Counted from the stretch's first letter, positions 8,714 through 16,691 are shown. The stretch: 64,000 nt of DNA from Woeseiaceae bacterium (GCA_021773095.1 JAJFKR010000029.1:1-64000); one strand, 5' to 3'. A program made the numbers and translations. Notes: a model not told the origin generated them from the sequence alone.

Positions 8714-9238
8714 CTATATATTTAGGTGACCACCAGTAAAATCAGCTTCTCTTAGCCTTGAGTATCTGTCGGCAGATAACAATAAGAGAATTGGACCCCA
8801 ATTGGTAGCACGAATTACTACTTTGCTACCGGTGTCCCATCCGAGCTCACGCATCACTCTTACGCCTACCTTTAGAGTTAACTGTGTTCTCTTCGTGTTC
8901 CAGGAAGCGCCAAAGTCGGACATCCGATCAGGCGCAGTAAGGACTACTGCTGTTGGAACGTCGTCGAGCATAGGTATGTCACTGGTTGGGCGAAGAGATC
9001 GGTATCCGAGAGCAGCATGGAATGGATGTCGCGATTCTTGATCGACCATGTCGCTCGGAGCACACAGCAGCTCGCCGGGGCATCGAATCAGGCCGATACA
9101 GTCAAATTCGTCGCGAGTATCAGCCCAATTTATCCTCTTCAATATACTGGCCGACAGACGCAGACGCGAGCCACTTTCAGAAATGGTAATCGATTCTGAA
9201 CGTAATGAATCAACATATTGTGGATTAGATTCCGACAT
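8714..9238 (-). CDS. Hypothetical protein, possible AbrB-like C-terminus
   Basis: I do not recognise this protein (174 residues from the ATG at 9238; a TTG at 9286 would add 16). The C-terminal part, LTLKVGVRVMRELGWDTGSK followed by VVIRATNWGPILLLL, reads like a small swapped-hairpin beta-barrel of the AbrB or phage-regulator kind, with a basic loop before it. The middle has the phrase GLIRCPGELLCAPSD. It is transcribed away from the small protein-metalloprotease-Dcd operon across an AT-rich 151-bp gap, so it could be that operon's regulator (inference). It may also belong with the methyltransferase operon on the same strand, 230 bp downstream. Confidence 0.55.
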   Translation of the reverse strand: MSESNPQYVDSLRSESITISESGSRLRLSASILKRINWADTRDEFDCIGLIRCPGELLCAPSDMVDQESRHPFHAALGYRSLRPTSDIPMLDDVPTAVVLTAPDRMSDFGASWNTKRTQLTLKVGVRVMRELGWDTGSKVVIRATNWGPILLLLSADRYSRLREADFTGGHLNI

Positions 9239-9389
9239 ACACCAATATATGGATTTCCGTTGATAAAAACGATAAAATATCCACAAATTTGCAGGATTTT
9301 TCTATAAATATCCATATATTCTGTCATGAAATCATTAACTAACGAGAAAGTTCTATTCCTGATAAAGTCTTACCGATGCAAGGTGGAAA

Positions 9390-9839
9390 ATGACTATTCG
9401 GTCTATTAGCTCGCGCGGCGATCCCCGAGTCGTATGCGGTCTGCTTGCCAAAGAAGTTTTAACTACGTTAGAGGCTCAGCGACTTGAGGCAGAGGATGAG
9501 TTTCTTATTAATTTGATCAGGCTCCTAGACATGTACCGATACGGTACGTTTAAGACCCGGCATCCTCGAGGCGTACTTGATCGGCGGCCAATTAAGAAAA
9601 GGAATCTATTAAAAAGACCAGATTCGATGCCCCGAGTGCAAGAATCGTTGCGGGCTGCCCATCACGCAGTATTTGGTGTGCAAAAAACGGAAGACGAAGT
9701 ATCAGTGCTCTTGACCGATATTCTCGAAAAATGTAGACCGAATGCGCCCAAAGAACCTACGCAAGAAGAATTAATTAGTATTCGTAATTTCCTGGAAGCG
9801 TTTCTTCATAATTTGGAAGAGCCGCAGCGCGGCGAATGA
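9390..9839 (+). CDS. Hypothetical helical protein, first gene of a three-gene operon
   Basis: This 149-residue soluble protein is of unknown function. It is highly charged and probably helical: residues 18-50 form an amphipathic stretch (LAKEVLTTLEAQRLEAEDEF), followed by a basic segment (RPIKKRNLLKR), and the C-terminal half is again helical (QEELISIRNFLEAFLHNLEE). I see no catalytic motif. A good Shine-Dalgarno (AAGGTGG) precedes the ATG. The HEXXH metalloprotease follows after 13 bp and the Dcd-like gene after that. In such an arrangement it could be an adaptor, a protease substrate or an inhibitor (inference). Confidence 0.7.
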   Translation: MTIRSISSRGDPRVVCGLLAKEVLTTLEAQRLEAEDEFLINLIRLLDMYRYGTFKTRHPRGVLDRRPIKKRNLLKRPDSMPRVQESLRAAHHAVFGVQKTEDEVSVLLTDILEKCRPNAPKEPTQEELISIRNFLEAFLHNLEEPQRGE

Positions 9840-9852
9840 CTAAATTCGGACA

Positions 9853-11118
9853 ATGTTGCAACCTCGTGAATTCCTATCTGAAGAATGCGACAACGTTGAG
9901 CGATCTCTGAACGAATGTTTGCAGCATAATTATGGCGCCAAACGTAGCAAGCAATTTTTTCATGAATGTCAAAGTCGCCTCAGGACGATAAGAGAACAAA
10001 TCGGGAAGGATTCCGTAGATTTACCTTCCCTCAAGCAACATGCTTTCGATATTTCCCGCCTTTCGAGCCTAATCGCGAGGATAGAGCGCTCACGCTTAGG
10101 TGAGTTTTCCTGGCCGTTCGCTGACGAACTGGAGAAAATAGCATCAGCTACCTGTCAAGGAATCTCTGGCGAGGATAAGCATTACCGAAACCCAATTTTT
10201 GCCATTTCAGCGGGTGGCGGACTTGATGCTTATCGAATTCATATCGAGCAAGATCCGGTGGACTTTTTCAATCAGCGAATATTCAACATCGTATTTCCTC
10301 GAAGCCTAAAGCAGCATGTGCTTTTCCACCCCATCTTGGCACACGAGGTGGGTCATGCCTCGTTAACCGCCCCAAGCATGGAAAGCGAGCTGATGAAACG
10401 GGTGTTCGTGTTTCTTGAGACAGGCCCATTCGAGGACACTGCCGTTTTTTCAGAGTGGTTTACTCAGTCGGGACTAGGTGACATCTCTGGATCGTCTGAC
10501 GATGAGCTCGATGACATGCTTGATTCGTGGGTTGAGGAGTGTTTTTGCGATCTCTTTGGATTATTGGTATTCGGCCCGAGCTTCTTGGGCGCACATCAAT
10601 CTCTTATTTGTGGTTTAGATCCTACAGGGCTTGATCCTGGCGATGAGCATCCTCCCAATGTTGTGCGTTATCATCTTCTGAGAACAGCGGTTGAAGTGTT
10701 GGGATGGAGCAAACATCCTGAACAATCGGGATTCTGGAGAGCTGTATCGAATTTCCCCCACAGCGTGCCAAAATGGGCTGAAGTACACACTGAAGAGTCG
10801 GTGAGCAACGCGCTAAGCGAATTGCAGGATGTACTTCAACCGCTTACGGTGGCGCTCTATCGGACGCCGGCTGACGGCGAGCTTCATGAGCTTACAAATA
10901 TGTTGAGGAAGGGCGTTCCGCCGATAGGGGCGAATATTAATAGCAAAGGTGTTGTCAATCTCAACAAAGTCGACTTTCGCACGATTTTATTCGCGGGTTG
11001 GCTTACATGGTTCAACGGAACTAACAAGAAACTGACGTTTTTCCAGCTTAATCAATTGTGCGGTCACGCAATACTTCAACAACAGGCTGTTCGTCTTTGG
11101 ATGGATCGACGATCATGA
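9853..11118 (+). CDS. HEXXH zinc metalloprotease, family not recognised
   Basis: This 421-residue protein has a zinc-protease motif AHEVGHASL with His164, Glu165 and His168. A candidate third ligand lies about 60 residues on in WVEECFCDLFGL (Glu228 or Glu229), giving a gluzincin-like HEXXH-E arrangement. The segment ISAGGGLDAYRIHIEQDP before the motif may be substrate-binding strands. No signal peptide or membrane segment is visible, so it should act in the cytoplasm, which is unusual for a peptidase outside toxin, stress or defence pathways. It sits between a small helical protein and a dCTP-deaminase-fold protein with short gaps (13 and 8 bp). I cannot assign a named peptidase family. Confidence 0.8.
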   Translation: MLQPREFLSEECDNVERSLNECLQHNYGAKRSKQFFHECQSRLRTIREQIGKDSVDLPSLKQHAFDISRLSSLIARIERSRLGEFSWPFADELEKIASATCQGISGEDKHYRNPIFAISAGGGLDAYRIHIEQDPVDFFNQRIFNIVFPRSLKQHVLFHPILAHEVGHASLTAPSMESELMKRVFVFLETGPFEDTAVFSEWFTQSGLGDISGSSDDELDDMLDSWVEECFCDLFGLLVFGPSFLGAHQSLICGLDPTGLDPGDEHPPNVVRYHLLRTAVEVLGWSKHPEQSGFWRAVSNFPHSVPKWAEVHTEESVSNALSELQDVLQPLTVALYRTPADGELHELTNMLRKGVPPIGANINSKGVVNLNKVDFRTILFAGWLTWFNGTNKKLTFFQLNQLCGHAILQQQAVRLWMDRRS

Positions 11119-11126
11119 ATAATTAA

Positions 11127-11753
11127 ATGGCAGTATTACCTAGACGCTCAATAGTTTCGCGAATACAAAAGGGCAACCTCGTTGTATCGCCAATTCTAGA
11201 TGATATGCAAATCGATTCCTGCTCGGTTGACCTGAGGCTTGGGACTGTGGCGAAGATGCCGCGCGCCCGGGGATTATCGCATGTTGATCCTAGACGACAC
11301 TCGGCTAACTCAACGGAGCATGAAATTGAGGAGGGTCGACGCCAGAAACTTGAACGCCACGAGATCCCGTTCGACGAAGAGTTCTTATTGCATCCAGGAA
11401 TGCTTGCGTTAGTACCAACTTTGGAGTGGATTGTTTTACCTCAAGATATCCAAGGCGTGGTAACTGCAAGGTCATCGTGGGCCCGAGAAGGATTGAATAT
11501 TGCGACCGCAACATTTATTGGCCCCGGTTATTGTGGAATCATTACTCTTGAACTTTCCAATCTCGGACAGATTCCGATCGCCTTGTTCCCAGGAATGCGG
11601 ATTGCACAGATTGCATTTCTAGAAATTGGAAAGAAATACGACAAGAATCCTAAGCGAAGTCAGTTCAGCCTATCCTTTGAACCACAGGCAGGAGATATCT
11701 CGCGAGATGACGATGCGTTCATCTTCGGGGGTGATCGACGTACTAATCGCTGA
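11127..11753 (+). CDS. dCTP deaminase/dUTPase-fold protein, divergent active site
   Basis: This 208-residue protein matches the Dcd family along its length: IDSCSVDLRLG (about 29-39), FLLHPGMLALVPTLEWIVLP (86-105), ARSSWAREGL (114-123), PGYCGIITLELSN (133-145) and ALFPGMRIAQIAF (152-164). Family members deaminate dCTP and/or hydrolyse dUTP as trimers. The catalytic Glu (Glu142 in TLELSN) and the Arg loop are present. The Asp that normally precedes PG(Y/F) in the metal/nucleotide site is Gly132 here, and the usual His residues before it are Ala and Thr. It may therefore bind nucleotides without normal catalysis, for example as a sensor (inference). It ends the operon, 8 bp after the metalloprotease. 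Housekeeping dcd is not normally in such a context. Confidence 0.85.
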   Translation: MAVLPRRSIVSRIQKGNLVVSPILDDMQIDSCSVDLRLGTVAKMPRARGLSHVDPRRHSANSTEHEIEEGRRQKLERHEIPFDEEFLLHPGMLALVPTLEWIVLPQDIQGVVTARSSWAREGLNIATATFIGPGYCGIITLELSNLGQIPIALFPGMRIAQIAFLEIGKKYDKNPKRSQFSLSFEPQAGDISRDDDAFIFGGDRRTNR

Positions 11754-11850
11754 AATAGCCGGGACAACGTATTCGTAAGAATCTCTTAGTTCGGACTGAG
11801 CAACCGAGCCACTCGATCTGTTCCGGGTGGATAGTGCTCTTTGCGCGGCT

Positions 11851-12008
11851 GCGTGAGTTTTGCGTGAATGAGCTGTGCACAGTCCTGCACGGTGATGCAA
11901 ATTGGGCAACGGACGCCCCGGTAACTCTTTGAAATATAAAGCCTTCGGCGATCCTACTCGCGACTGAAAATCCGCGTGTCGGTGGTTCGATTCCGCCCCT
12001 GGCCACCA
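11851..12008 (+). repeat. Cassette-tail repeat 1, ending in tRNA-Phe 3' half (att)
   Basis: The last 47 bp (11962-12008) equal the 3' half of a gammaproteobacterial tRNA-Phe: anticodon loop CTGAAAA, stem strand TCCGC, variable loop GTGTC, T arm GGTGG-TTCGATT-CCGCC, acceptor strand CCTGGCC and the CCA end. The 5' half is missing, so this is an attachment-site duplicate and not a tRNA gene. The upstream 110 bp, with GCGTGA-type direct repeats 11 bp apart at its left end, recur in repeats 2 and 3 and may be integrase arm sites. This copy has the intact T loop. Confidence 0.8.
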
Positions 12009-12010
12009 TT

Positions 12011-12205
12011 TCATTCGAAATTTATCAGTGACTTAGCAGCTCGATCCCTGACCGCGGGTTTGTTTTTTTCCAGCACGCACTCCAGGCGACGGAGAATGGT
12101 GAAGGGGAGGATCACACGGCCGTACTGGGATTGTTTGAAGTCACCGCGGAGCAGGTCGGCGAGGGACCAGATGTAGGCGGCGGTTTGGGAGAAGTTGGTT
12201 GTCAT
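12011..12205 (-). pseudogene. hsdM: hsdM N-terminal stub abutting the att repeat
   Basis: This 64-codon frame starts [20 protein letters not shown] and continues [20 protein letters not shown], the conserved beginning of a large HsdM type. After residue 45 the HsdM likeness fades and the frame stops 3 bp past the CCA of tail repeat 1. The methyltransferase domain is missing. The gene was evidently cut at the cassette joint. It is not the source of the fragment at 2110, whose N-terminus belongs to a different HsdM subfamily, nor of the intact gene at 32061. Confidence 0.75.
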
Positions 12206-12218
12206 GCAGCGGGCCTTT

Positions 12219-13076
12219 TCACTCGTTCATACCCGTAACGAAATTGATCAGCAGGTCAGCATACTGACCCTCGTCGGCAAGTAATCCGGTTGAACCGCGC
12301 ATCATATCGGCCAAGAATTCGCCCTCGTCGCCACGGTCAATTTCCTCCTGAATAAATTGCCGCACATAATCCAGCGCGGCTCCCGGTGCCAATGACGAGA
12401 GGTCGCGACCCGCCAGGCGGCCGCCAATAGTTCCCATATCCAGGTCCCCTTCGTAGAGCGTCGCGTCTTCGTAGACGCGCATTTCGTTGCTATCCAAATC
12501 AACGTAGTAGCGCATTGCATAGGCAACGTCTTGGGCATCCGTTCTCTTGTAATGCTTTCGATCACGCCAACTAATAATCTTGAGCAGGATTAGAACAGCG
12601 GGGTGAGCAACCTTCAGGACGATGACAGGGTCGTCCGAGATTTGGCACACTATCGCGGTATCGAGTGCTTCTCGGAAGCCAAGTATTGAAATCTCTTTTT
12701 CAGGCTCATTCGGCCAACGATACTTGCCATCCTTATCCGCGATCGCACCGAATGGAATAATATCGATCCAGAGCTTGGAGTCTGGCAGGTCAAGTCGATG
12801 CTCGGATTTTGTTCGCGAAAACCCATGATCTTCGACCAGCGACGTGGTAATCGCTTCGAATGTGTCCCAAGTGTCGATATTAATCGCGAAGTCGATATCA
12901 GCAGTAGCGCGTTTGATCGGCAGCCCAAAAGTGGCGTGATAGATCATGTCTCGAGCCGTTGCTCCGACGACCAGCCAGTCAGCGCCTACCGCGTTCGCGG
13001 CTGTTGCGATGTCGTCATAAATAAATTGTGTAGTCGGGTCCACCTTATCGGCGATCGATAGCAGTGTGCTTTTCAT
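12219..13076 (-). CDS. AbiEii-like nucleotidyltransferase toxin
   Basis: This protein of 285 residues (from MKSTLLSI at 13076) has a nucleotidyltransferase core: [13 protein letters not shown] is the glycine-rich turn and [11 protein letters not shown] carries the metal-binding DxD, with a further acidic residue in LWIDIIPFG. It resembles the predicted nucleotidyltransferases (COG4849 type) that pair with AbiEi-like antitoxins in type IV toxin-antitoxin systems, where the toxin modifies a cellular RNA such as tRNA and does not bind the antitoxin. It overlaps the antitoxin gene by 32 bp, so translation is coupled. Confidence 0.8.
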   Translation of the reverse strand: MKSTLLSIADKVDPTTQFIYDDIATAANAVGADWLVVGATARDMIYHATFGLPIKRATADIDFAINIDTWDTFEAITTSLVEDHGFSRTKSEHRLDLPDSKLWIDIIPFGAIADKDGKYRWPNEPEKEISILGFREALDTAIVCQISDDPVIVLKVAHPAVLILLKIISWRDRKHYKRTDAQDVAYAMRYYVDLDSNEMRVYEDATLYEGDLDMGTIGGRLAGRDLSSLAPGAALDYVRQFIQEEIDRGDEGEFLADMMRGSTGLLADEGQYADLLINFVTGMNE

Positions 13077-14097
13077 ACAACATCCTCGCCGTTTCAATGG
13101 TTCGATCGTCACCGATGGCTAGCAAATCTGCGTAGACCACGATGAAGGGGGCTCGGTCCCCTTGAGTGGCATTTAACTTGAGGGGCCAAAAGGCCTTGAG
13201 CACCTCGACGTTGCCATTGGGGTCTTTTCGTAGTTTCAATTTGGCCACGACTCGGCCAGCCGGTGGATTGATATAAATTGTCGCTGTTTCCGGTCTGAGG
13301 TATCCGGTCATTCTTGCTGCGGCGACTTCGCCGCCCCACCAGGCGCCCAATTGCTCCAGATCCGTGTTCAGCCACTGATCAGTATCTTCCCCTGTGTATT
13401 TGCCGATGACGAGTTTCTCGCGGGTTGTTTCTATATAGGCGTCGGCCCACTTGTGGACGAGCTCATCGAATTTTCTGAGTCGACGGTGATCACCGATTGT
13501 CTGTAAGAAACCAAGCTCTTCAAGATCTTTGAACACATTTGTGATCGTTCCCAATGCCACACCCGTTACGTCAGCAATATGTCGGTACCTGGCATTCAGC
13601 AGGGGCCGATTGTCCAGAAGAGCAAGAATCAACTTCAGGCCGGCAGTTCGGAACGCGCGTGTCGGGGCTTTTGTCTTTCTTTGATCTACTGGGACTTTTC
13701 GTCCCGTGATGTGAATAAAGACATCTTCTAATTTGATCAACGCATTGCCGGCAGTGTCGAGATAGGGGATGTTCCTCTCAAACAGTGTCTCGCCCATCTT
13801 GGGATTGACGTAGTCGGTTGCGATCAGGGTTGGAAGCTCCGTCCTTTGTGTTTGAATGATGATCTGCCCCAGGTTAGCGCGGTCTAATCGGTGCTTTACC
13901 TCGACCGCGAACGGGCCGATGGTGCGGCCGTTGGGCATTCTTAGGTGAAGGAGGGCATCTGGAGCAGTTCTGTCAATCGCGTGAAGAGCCATAGCGGGCC
14001 GTTCCAGCTCCGGTTGAATTCCGGTAATTTGCTGAAAGGCCTCGATTGCCCGATCGAGAATAGTGGGCTTTGTCCCAGGTTTTCCCATTTTGTTCAC
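13045..14097 (-). CDS. AbiEi-like type IV antitoxin with winged helix
   Basis: This 350-residue protein starts with GTG at 14097 or ATG at 14088; neither has a clear ribosome site. Residues about 60-130 resemble a nuclease-like fold (FAVEVKHRLDRANLGQIIIQ). A winged helix follows (RHIADVTGVALGTITNVFKDL, about 190-215), then a C-terminal domain specific to the long antitoxins (COG4861 type). Such antitoxins repress their own operon and counter the nucleotidyltransferase. Palindromes at 14109-14125 and 14293-14309 lie directly upstream. It is longer than the compact AbiEi at 34319. Confidence 0.8.
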   Translation of the reverse strand: MNKMGKPGTKPTILDRAIEAFQQITGIQPELERPAMALHAIDRTAPDALLHLRMPNGRTIGPFAVEVKHRLDRANLGQIIIQTQRTELPTLIATDYVNPKMGETLFERNIPYLDTAGNALIKLEDVFIHITGRKVPVDQRKTKAPTRAFRTAGLKLILALLDNRPLLNARYRHIADVTGVALGTITNVFKDLEELGFLQTIGDHRRLRKFDELVHKWADAYIETTREKLVIGKYTGEDTDQWLNTDLEQLGAWWGGEVAAARMTGYLRPETATIYINPPAGRVVAKLKLRKDPNGNVEVLKAFWPLKLNATQGDRAPFIVVYADLLAIGDDRTIETARMLYEKHTAIDRR

Positions 14098-14108
14098 AAA
14101 TTATTGGT

Positions 14109-14125
14109 GTTCACTCTTCGTGAAC
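14109..14125 (-). promoter_or_regulatory. Probable AbiEi operator
   Basis: GTTCAC-N5-GTGAAC, a perfect palindrome 12 bp upstream of the antitoxin start. Another half-site, TGTTCAC, is at 14091-14097 (17 bp away in direct order) and GAACA at about 14139. AbiEi-type antitoxins are known to bind inverted repeats before their own gene. Confidence 0.55.
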
Positions 14126-14292
14126 GGTTACTATTTATGAACACTAGGCGTTGCTGTAGGTGTTGTCAAGGCAGTGAGAGCAGGGTGAATTCTAAATAAT
14201 CAGTATAAAAACAACCAAATATGTGATTTCGTTCCGATGCCCAAGCTCTTCAAGTTGTTCTGGAATTGTCTATTTGTTCATTATCTTACGCC

Positions 14293-14309
14293 GTTCATGA
14301 CTAGTGAAC
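14293..14309. promoter_or_regulatory. Second GTTCA palindrome
   Basis: GTTCA-N7-TGAAC, with the same half-site as the operator at 14109 but about 180 bp further from the antitoxin gene. CTGAACAG follows at 14321-14328. It could be a second operator of the same regulator. The rest of 14126-14377 shows no gene. Confidence 0.35.
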
Positions 14310-14377
14310 AGTCAGAAATACTGAACAGCTCCTTAGGAAACTCGGCACGGGCCATTGAAAAGCGAACAGCTTATCGT

Positions 14378-14570
14378 GCGTAAGTTTTGCGTGAACTAGC
14401 TGTGCATCGTTATGCTTTGTACTGCAAATTGGGCAACGGCCGCCCCGGTAACTCATTGAAATATAAAGCCTTCGGCGATCCAACTCGCGACCGAAAATCC
14501 GCGTGACGGCAGTTCAACCGAGGAGCAGAGCGACGACAGGCGCTTGCGCCCATTCCGCCGCTGGCCACCA
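14378..14570 (+). repeat. Cassette-tail repeat 2 (att with T-loop insert)
   Basis: This 193-bp repeat aligns with repeat 1 without gaps except for 36 bp that replace one base in the T loop. The upstream part shares long blocks with repeat 1 (for example GCAAATTGGGCAACGG and TTGAAATATAAAGCCTTCGG). The tRNA-Phe tail starts at 14489 and ends in CCA at 14570; its arms carry several substitutions (GACGGCAGTTC, CCGCCGCTGGCC). The stretch 14571-14754 after it shows no gene. Confidence 0.75.
14516..14551 (+). repeat. 36-bp hairpin insert in tRNA tail, copy A
   Basis: The sequence lies between TTC and ATTCC of the T loop. It contains GAGCAGAGCGACGAC and ends in the hairpin GGCGC-TT-GCGCC. Copy B at 18013-18048 differs at only two positions. 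Confidence 0.6.
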
Positions 14571-14754
14571 ATTTATTCAAAGGCCTACGTCATTTTCAGT
14601 CCATTCAACAAACCCCTTGCGGGGGTTCTGCGTGATCCGGTTCTTACCAGAGCGCTAACTCTAAATCAGCCTGATTGGCTCAGAATTGTACCTTGTAGTC
14701 TCACATACTCCGCCGTGACAATGGCCGTGTGTTTATGCCACCCCATGACCCTGC

Positions 14755-15132
14755 ATGGATAAATGGAAAGAGGCAACTGACAAGGACCATGATCGTTTCA
14801 TCGAAAGCCATCGCCGGACACTGCTGCGTTACCTCGACGGAACGGCGGGGAGGTCAGACAAAGAACTCGATGCTTTGGGGTATATCGATAGCGTACTGGA
14901 ACAGTGGCAAGAAACCTTTAGCCATTCAGAGTTAACAGGCCCACGCCCGGAGGAGAGGACATTCTGGTTCGCGCTGTACCTGTTAGAAGACCTGGTCGAA
15001 AATCCCGGTAGCACCATTGATCCCTATGAAAAGCTGATGATGAAGAACCTAATCGAAGTCAGGGAGTTGCTGCGTGCTCGGCAATCCATGGCCGAGCACC
15101 GGTACATGGCAACAAGACCTAATGGCACATGA
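14755..15132 (+). CDS. Hypothetical 125-residue protein
   Basis: I do not recognise this protein. It is soluble, acidic-basic mixed and mostly helical, with WKEATDKDHDRFIESHRRTL at the start and RTFWFALYLLEDLVENPGS near residue 75. No signal peptide, membrane segment or catalytic motif is visible. It converges with the SEC-C gene across 18 bp and is the first gene after tail repeat 2. Confidence 0.55.
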   Translation: MDKWKEATDKDHDRFIESHRRTLLRYLDGTAGRSDKELDALGYIDSVLEQWQETFSHSELTGPRPEERTFWFALYLLEDLVENPGSTIDPYEKLMMKNLIEVRELLRARQSMAEHRYMATRPNGT

Positions 15133-15150
15133 AGGATGCCCCAATGAGAA

Positions 15151-16173
15151 TTACCACGACAATCGAAATTGTGCAGCATCGCGCAGCAGCGGCAGACCCT
15201 TCACCCGGTATTCGCGACAAAAGCGCTTGGCGGAAACAGGCTCCACGTTCGCCAGACCAAAAAAACCGGCAAAATGAATCAGCGTGCGCCAGGTATAGCA
15301 GTTGCGCACTTCTTCCTCGGGAGTAAAAACCTGGTCGTGTGGCAGCTCGTCGAGAACCATGGGAAAGGCAGACAGAAAACCGTTTTCGTAAAATTCGTGC
15401 GGCTGCCAGGTATCGCCGTAACGCGTTAGCAGATAAAGAGTAAAGAGGAATGCTGTCTGGATTAACCGTAGTTCAGGATAACGGTCCCAGTAACCCCAGT
15501 TGAACTGCTCTACATACGCCCTGAACAAACGAGGATAGAGTGCGGCCAGGCCTTGCCCGTTCAGTACGGCGCGACAATCGCGACTGAGAATGAACCTGCC
15601 CTTGTACTTTCGGATTAGCCCTGCCAGCTCTGCGGTCAGCCGGGTGATATGCAGGTCCAAAAAATCTTCCTCCCGGTTAATGCCACCGAAGCGTGTGTTT
15701 TCCCGGTATTGATCTTCGTCCCAATAGGCAAGCGCAGCCTCCCGGCAGAATTTCTGTGGCAGGTTTCCTTTGGCGGTCGGTTTTAGTCCCTTATCGCCGA
15801 TAGCGTCGCTCAGCATTGCGAAAAGACTCATTATCGGCGCCGCCGGGCGTTCGTCGAGCACCTCCGGGAAGTGGACCAGGTCCGGGGATGCAAAAGGCAA
15901 ATTCAGCATGCAATGCATCTGCTCTGCTGATAAGCCATGAAACTCATCGAGTGGCTTCCGGTTTCGCTGCAGGGTATGGCGCCCGACGAACGCCTGCACC
16001 TCATCCAGCGAACCGAATTGCATACCTTCAATTGCCCGACGCAGGTCTGCGGACACCGCGTCCGCTCCACGGTCAGATGGGATGGATTCCTGCTTCCCGA
16101 GACAACATTTCTTGTATTTTATTCCGCTACCGCATGGGCAGGGGTCGTTACGGCCAATAGCCCGGATGGTCAT
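15151..16173 (-). CDS. SEC-C metal-binding motif protein
   Basis: The start at 16173 puts a SEC-C motif at the very N-terminus: RNDPCPCGSGIKYKKCC with Cys12, Cys14, Cys23 and Cys24, the zinc-binding module known from SecA and many small adaptors. The remaining 310 residues are helical and unrecognised (HCMLNLPFASPDLVHFPEVL; RLIQTAFLFTLYLLTRYGD). SEC-C modules bind ribosomes or proteins and often appear as accessory parts of stress and defence genes. A second SEC-C protein lies inside the type I R-M operon at 30159. Confidence 0.75.
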   Translation of the reverse strand: MTIRAIGRNDPCPCGSGIKYKKCCLGKQESIPSDRGADAVSADLRRAIEGMQFGSLDEVQAFVGRHTLQRNRKPLDEFHGLSAEQMHCMLNLPFASPDLVHFPEVLDERPAAPIMSLFAMLSDAIGDKGLKPTAKGNLPQKFCREAALAYWDEDQYRENTRFGGINREEDFLDLHITRLTAELAGLIRKYKGRFILSRDCRAVLNGQGLAALYPRLFRAYVEQFNWGYWDRYPELRLIQTAFLFTLYLLTRYGDTWQPHEFYENGFLSAFPMVLDELPHDQVFTPEEEVRNCYTWRTLIHFAGFFGLANVEPVSAKRFCREYRVKGLPLLRDAAQFRLSW

Positions 16174-16308
16174 GCAGTCCTCCCGTTTTTTCGTGGCGCG
16201 GTCGCCTGCAGCACCCAAGCTGAACAATCATAGGCAAAAAAGCGCATCCGCAGACTTTACTGCAAATCTGGCGGCCTTGTCTTGCGTCAGGCCTCAATGG
16301 AATTGTTG

Positions 16309-16340
16309 CTTGCATTGCAACGTATTCACGGTGCTACGCT
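16309..16340 (+). promoter_or_regulatory. Promoter-like block before truncated phosphoesterase
   Basis: A 32-bp stretch starting CTTGCATTGCAACG and ending GCTACGCT matches 16692-16723 at 26 of 32 positions; both lie before metallophosphoesterase genes. TTGCAT and TACGCT could serve as -35 and -10 elements. Confidence 0.35.
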
Positions 16341-16368
16341 TCGCCACAGTCCCACAGTGAGCGCTGCA

Positions 16369-16644
16369 ATGAAGCTACACATATTTAGCGACCTGCACAC
16401 CGAATTCGCCGACTTCTCACCGCCCGACAGCGACGCCGACGTGGTTATTCTCGCCGGCGATATCGGCGTGGGCTTGGGCGGTATCGAGTGGGCGGCTAAC
16501 AAGTTTCCGAAGACCCCCGTGATCTACGTGCCGTGCGACTATGACCTCTTCAAGACACAGATTATCTGTAATCCGCGAGGTTATCCGGGCGAGTATCACG
16601 AGCCAGGGTTTCGCGGGGACTTGCTCGTTAAATTGAATTTATAG
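16369..16644 (+). pseudogene. Metallophosphoesterase with internal deletion
   Basis: The 91-residue frame starts like a normal calcineurin-type phosphoesterase (MKLHIFSDLHTEF, then DVVILAGDIGVGLGG) but breaks off at VIYVPCDYDLF, where the GNHE motif should stand. It then jumps to KTQIICNPRGYPGE, the C-terminal signature of the same family. About two thirds of the enzyme, including the GNHE and GHxH metal ligands, has been removed in frame. It should be inactive. Confidence 0.7.
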
Positions 16645-16691
16645 ATAACGAAAATCCTTGCGTAAATTTTGCGTGTGATGCCCGACTGACA

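Noticed and set aside
11127-11753. A known phage-defence deoxycytidylate deaminase (AvcD/DcdV type)
   Set aside because: Those proteins have the zinc cytidine-deaminase fold; this one has the trimeric dCTP-deaminase/dUTPase fold.
11962-12008. A tRNA-Phe gene
   Set aside because: Only the 3' half is present; the sequence upstream does not pair with the acceptor strand or complete the anticodon stem. The same holds at 14489-14570 and 17998-18067.
11670-12014. Minus-strand frames over tail repeat 1 reading GAESNHRHADFQS and GGIEPPTRGFS
   Set aside because: These are the well-known spurious translations of the antisense strand of tRNA 3' ends; they reflect the att tail and not a protein gene.
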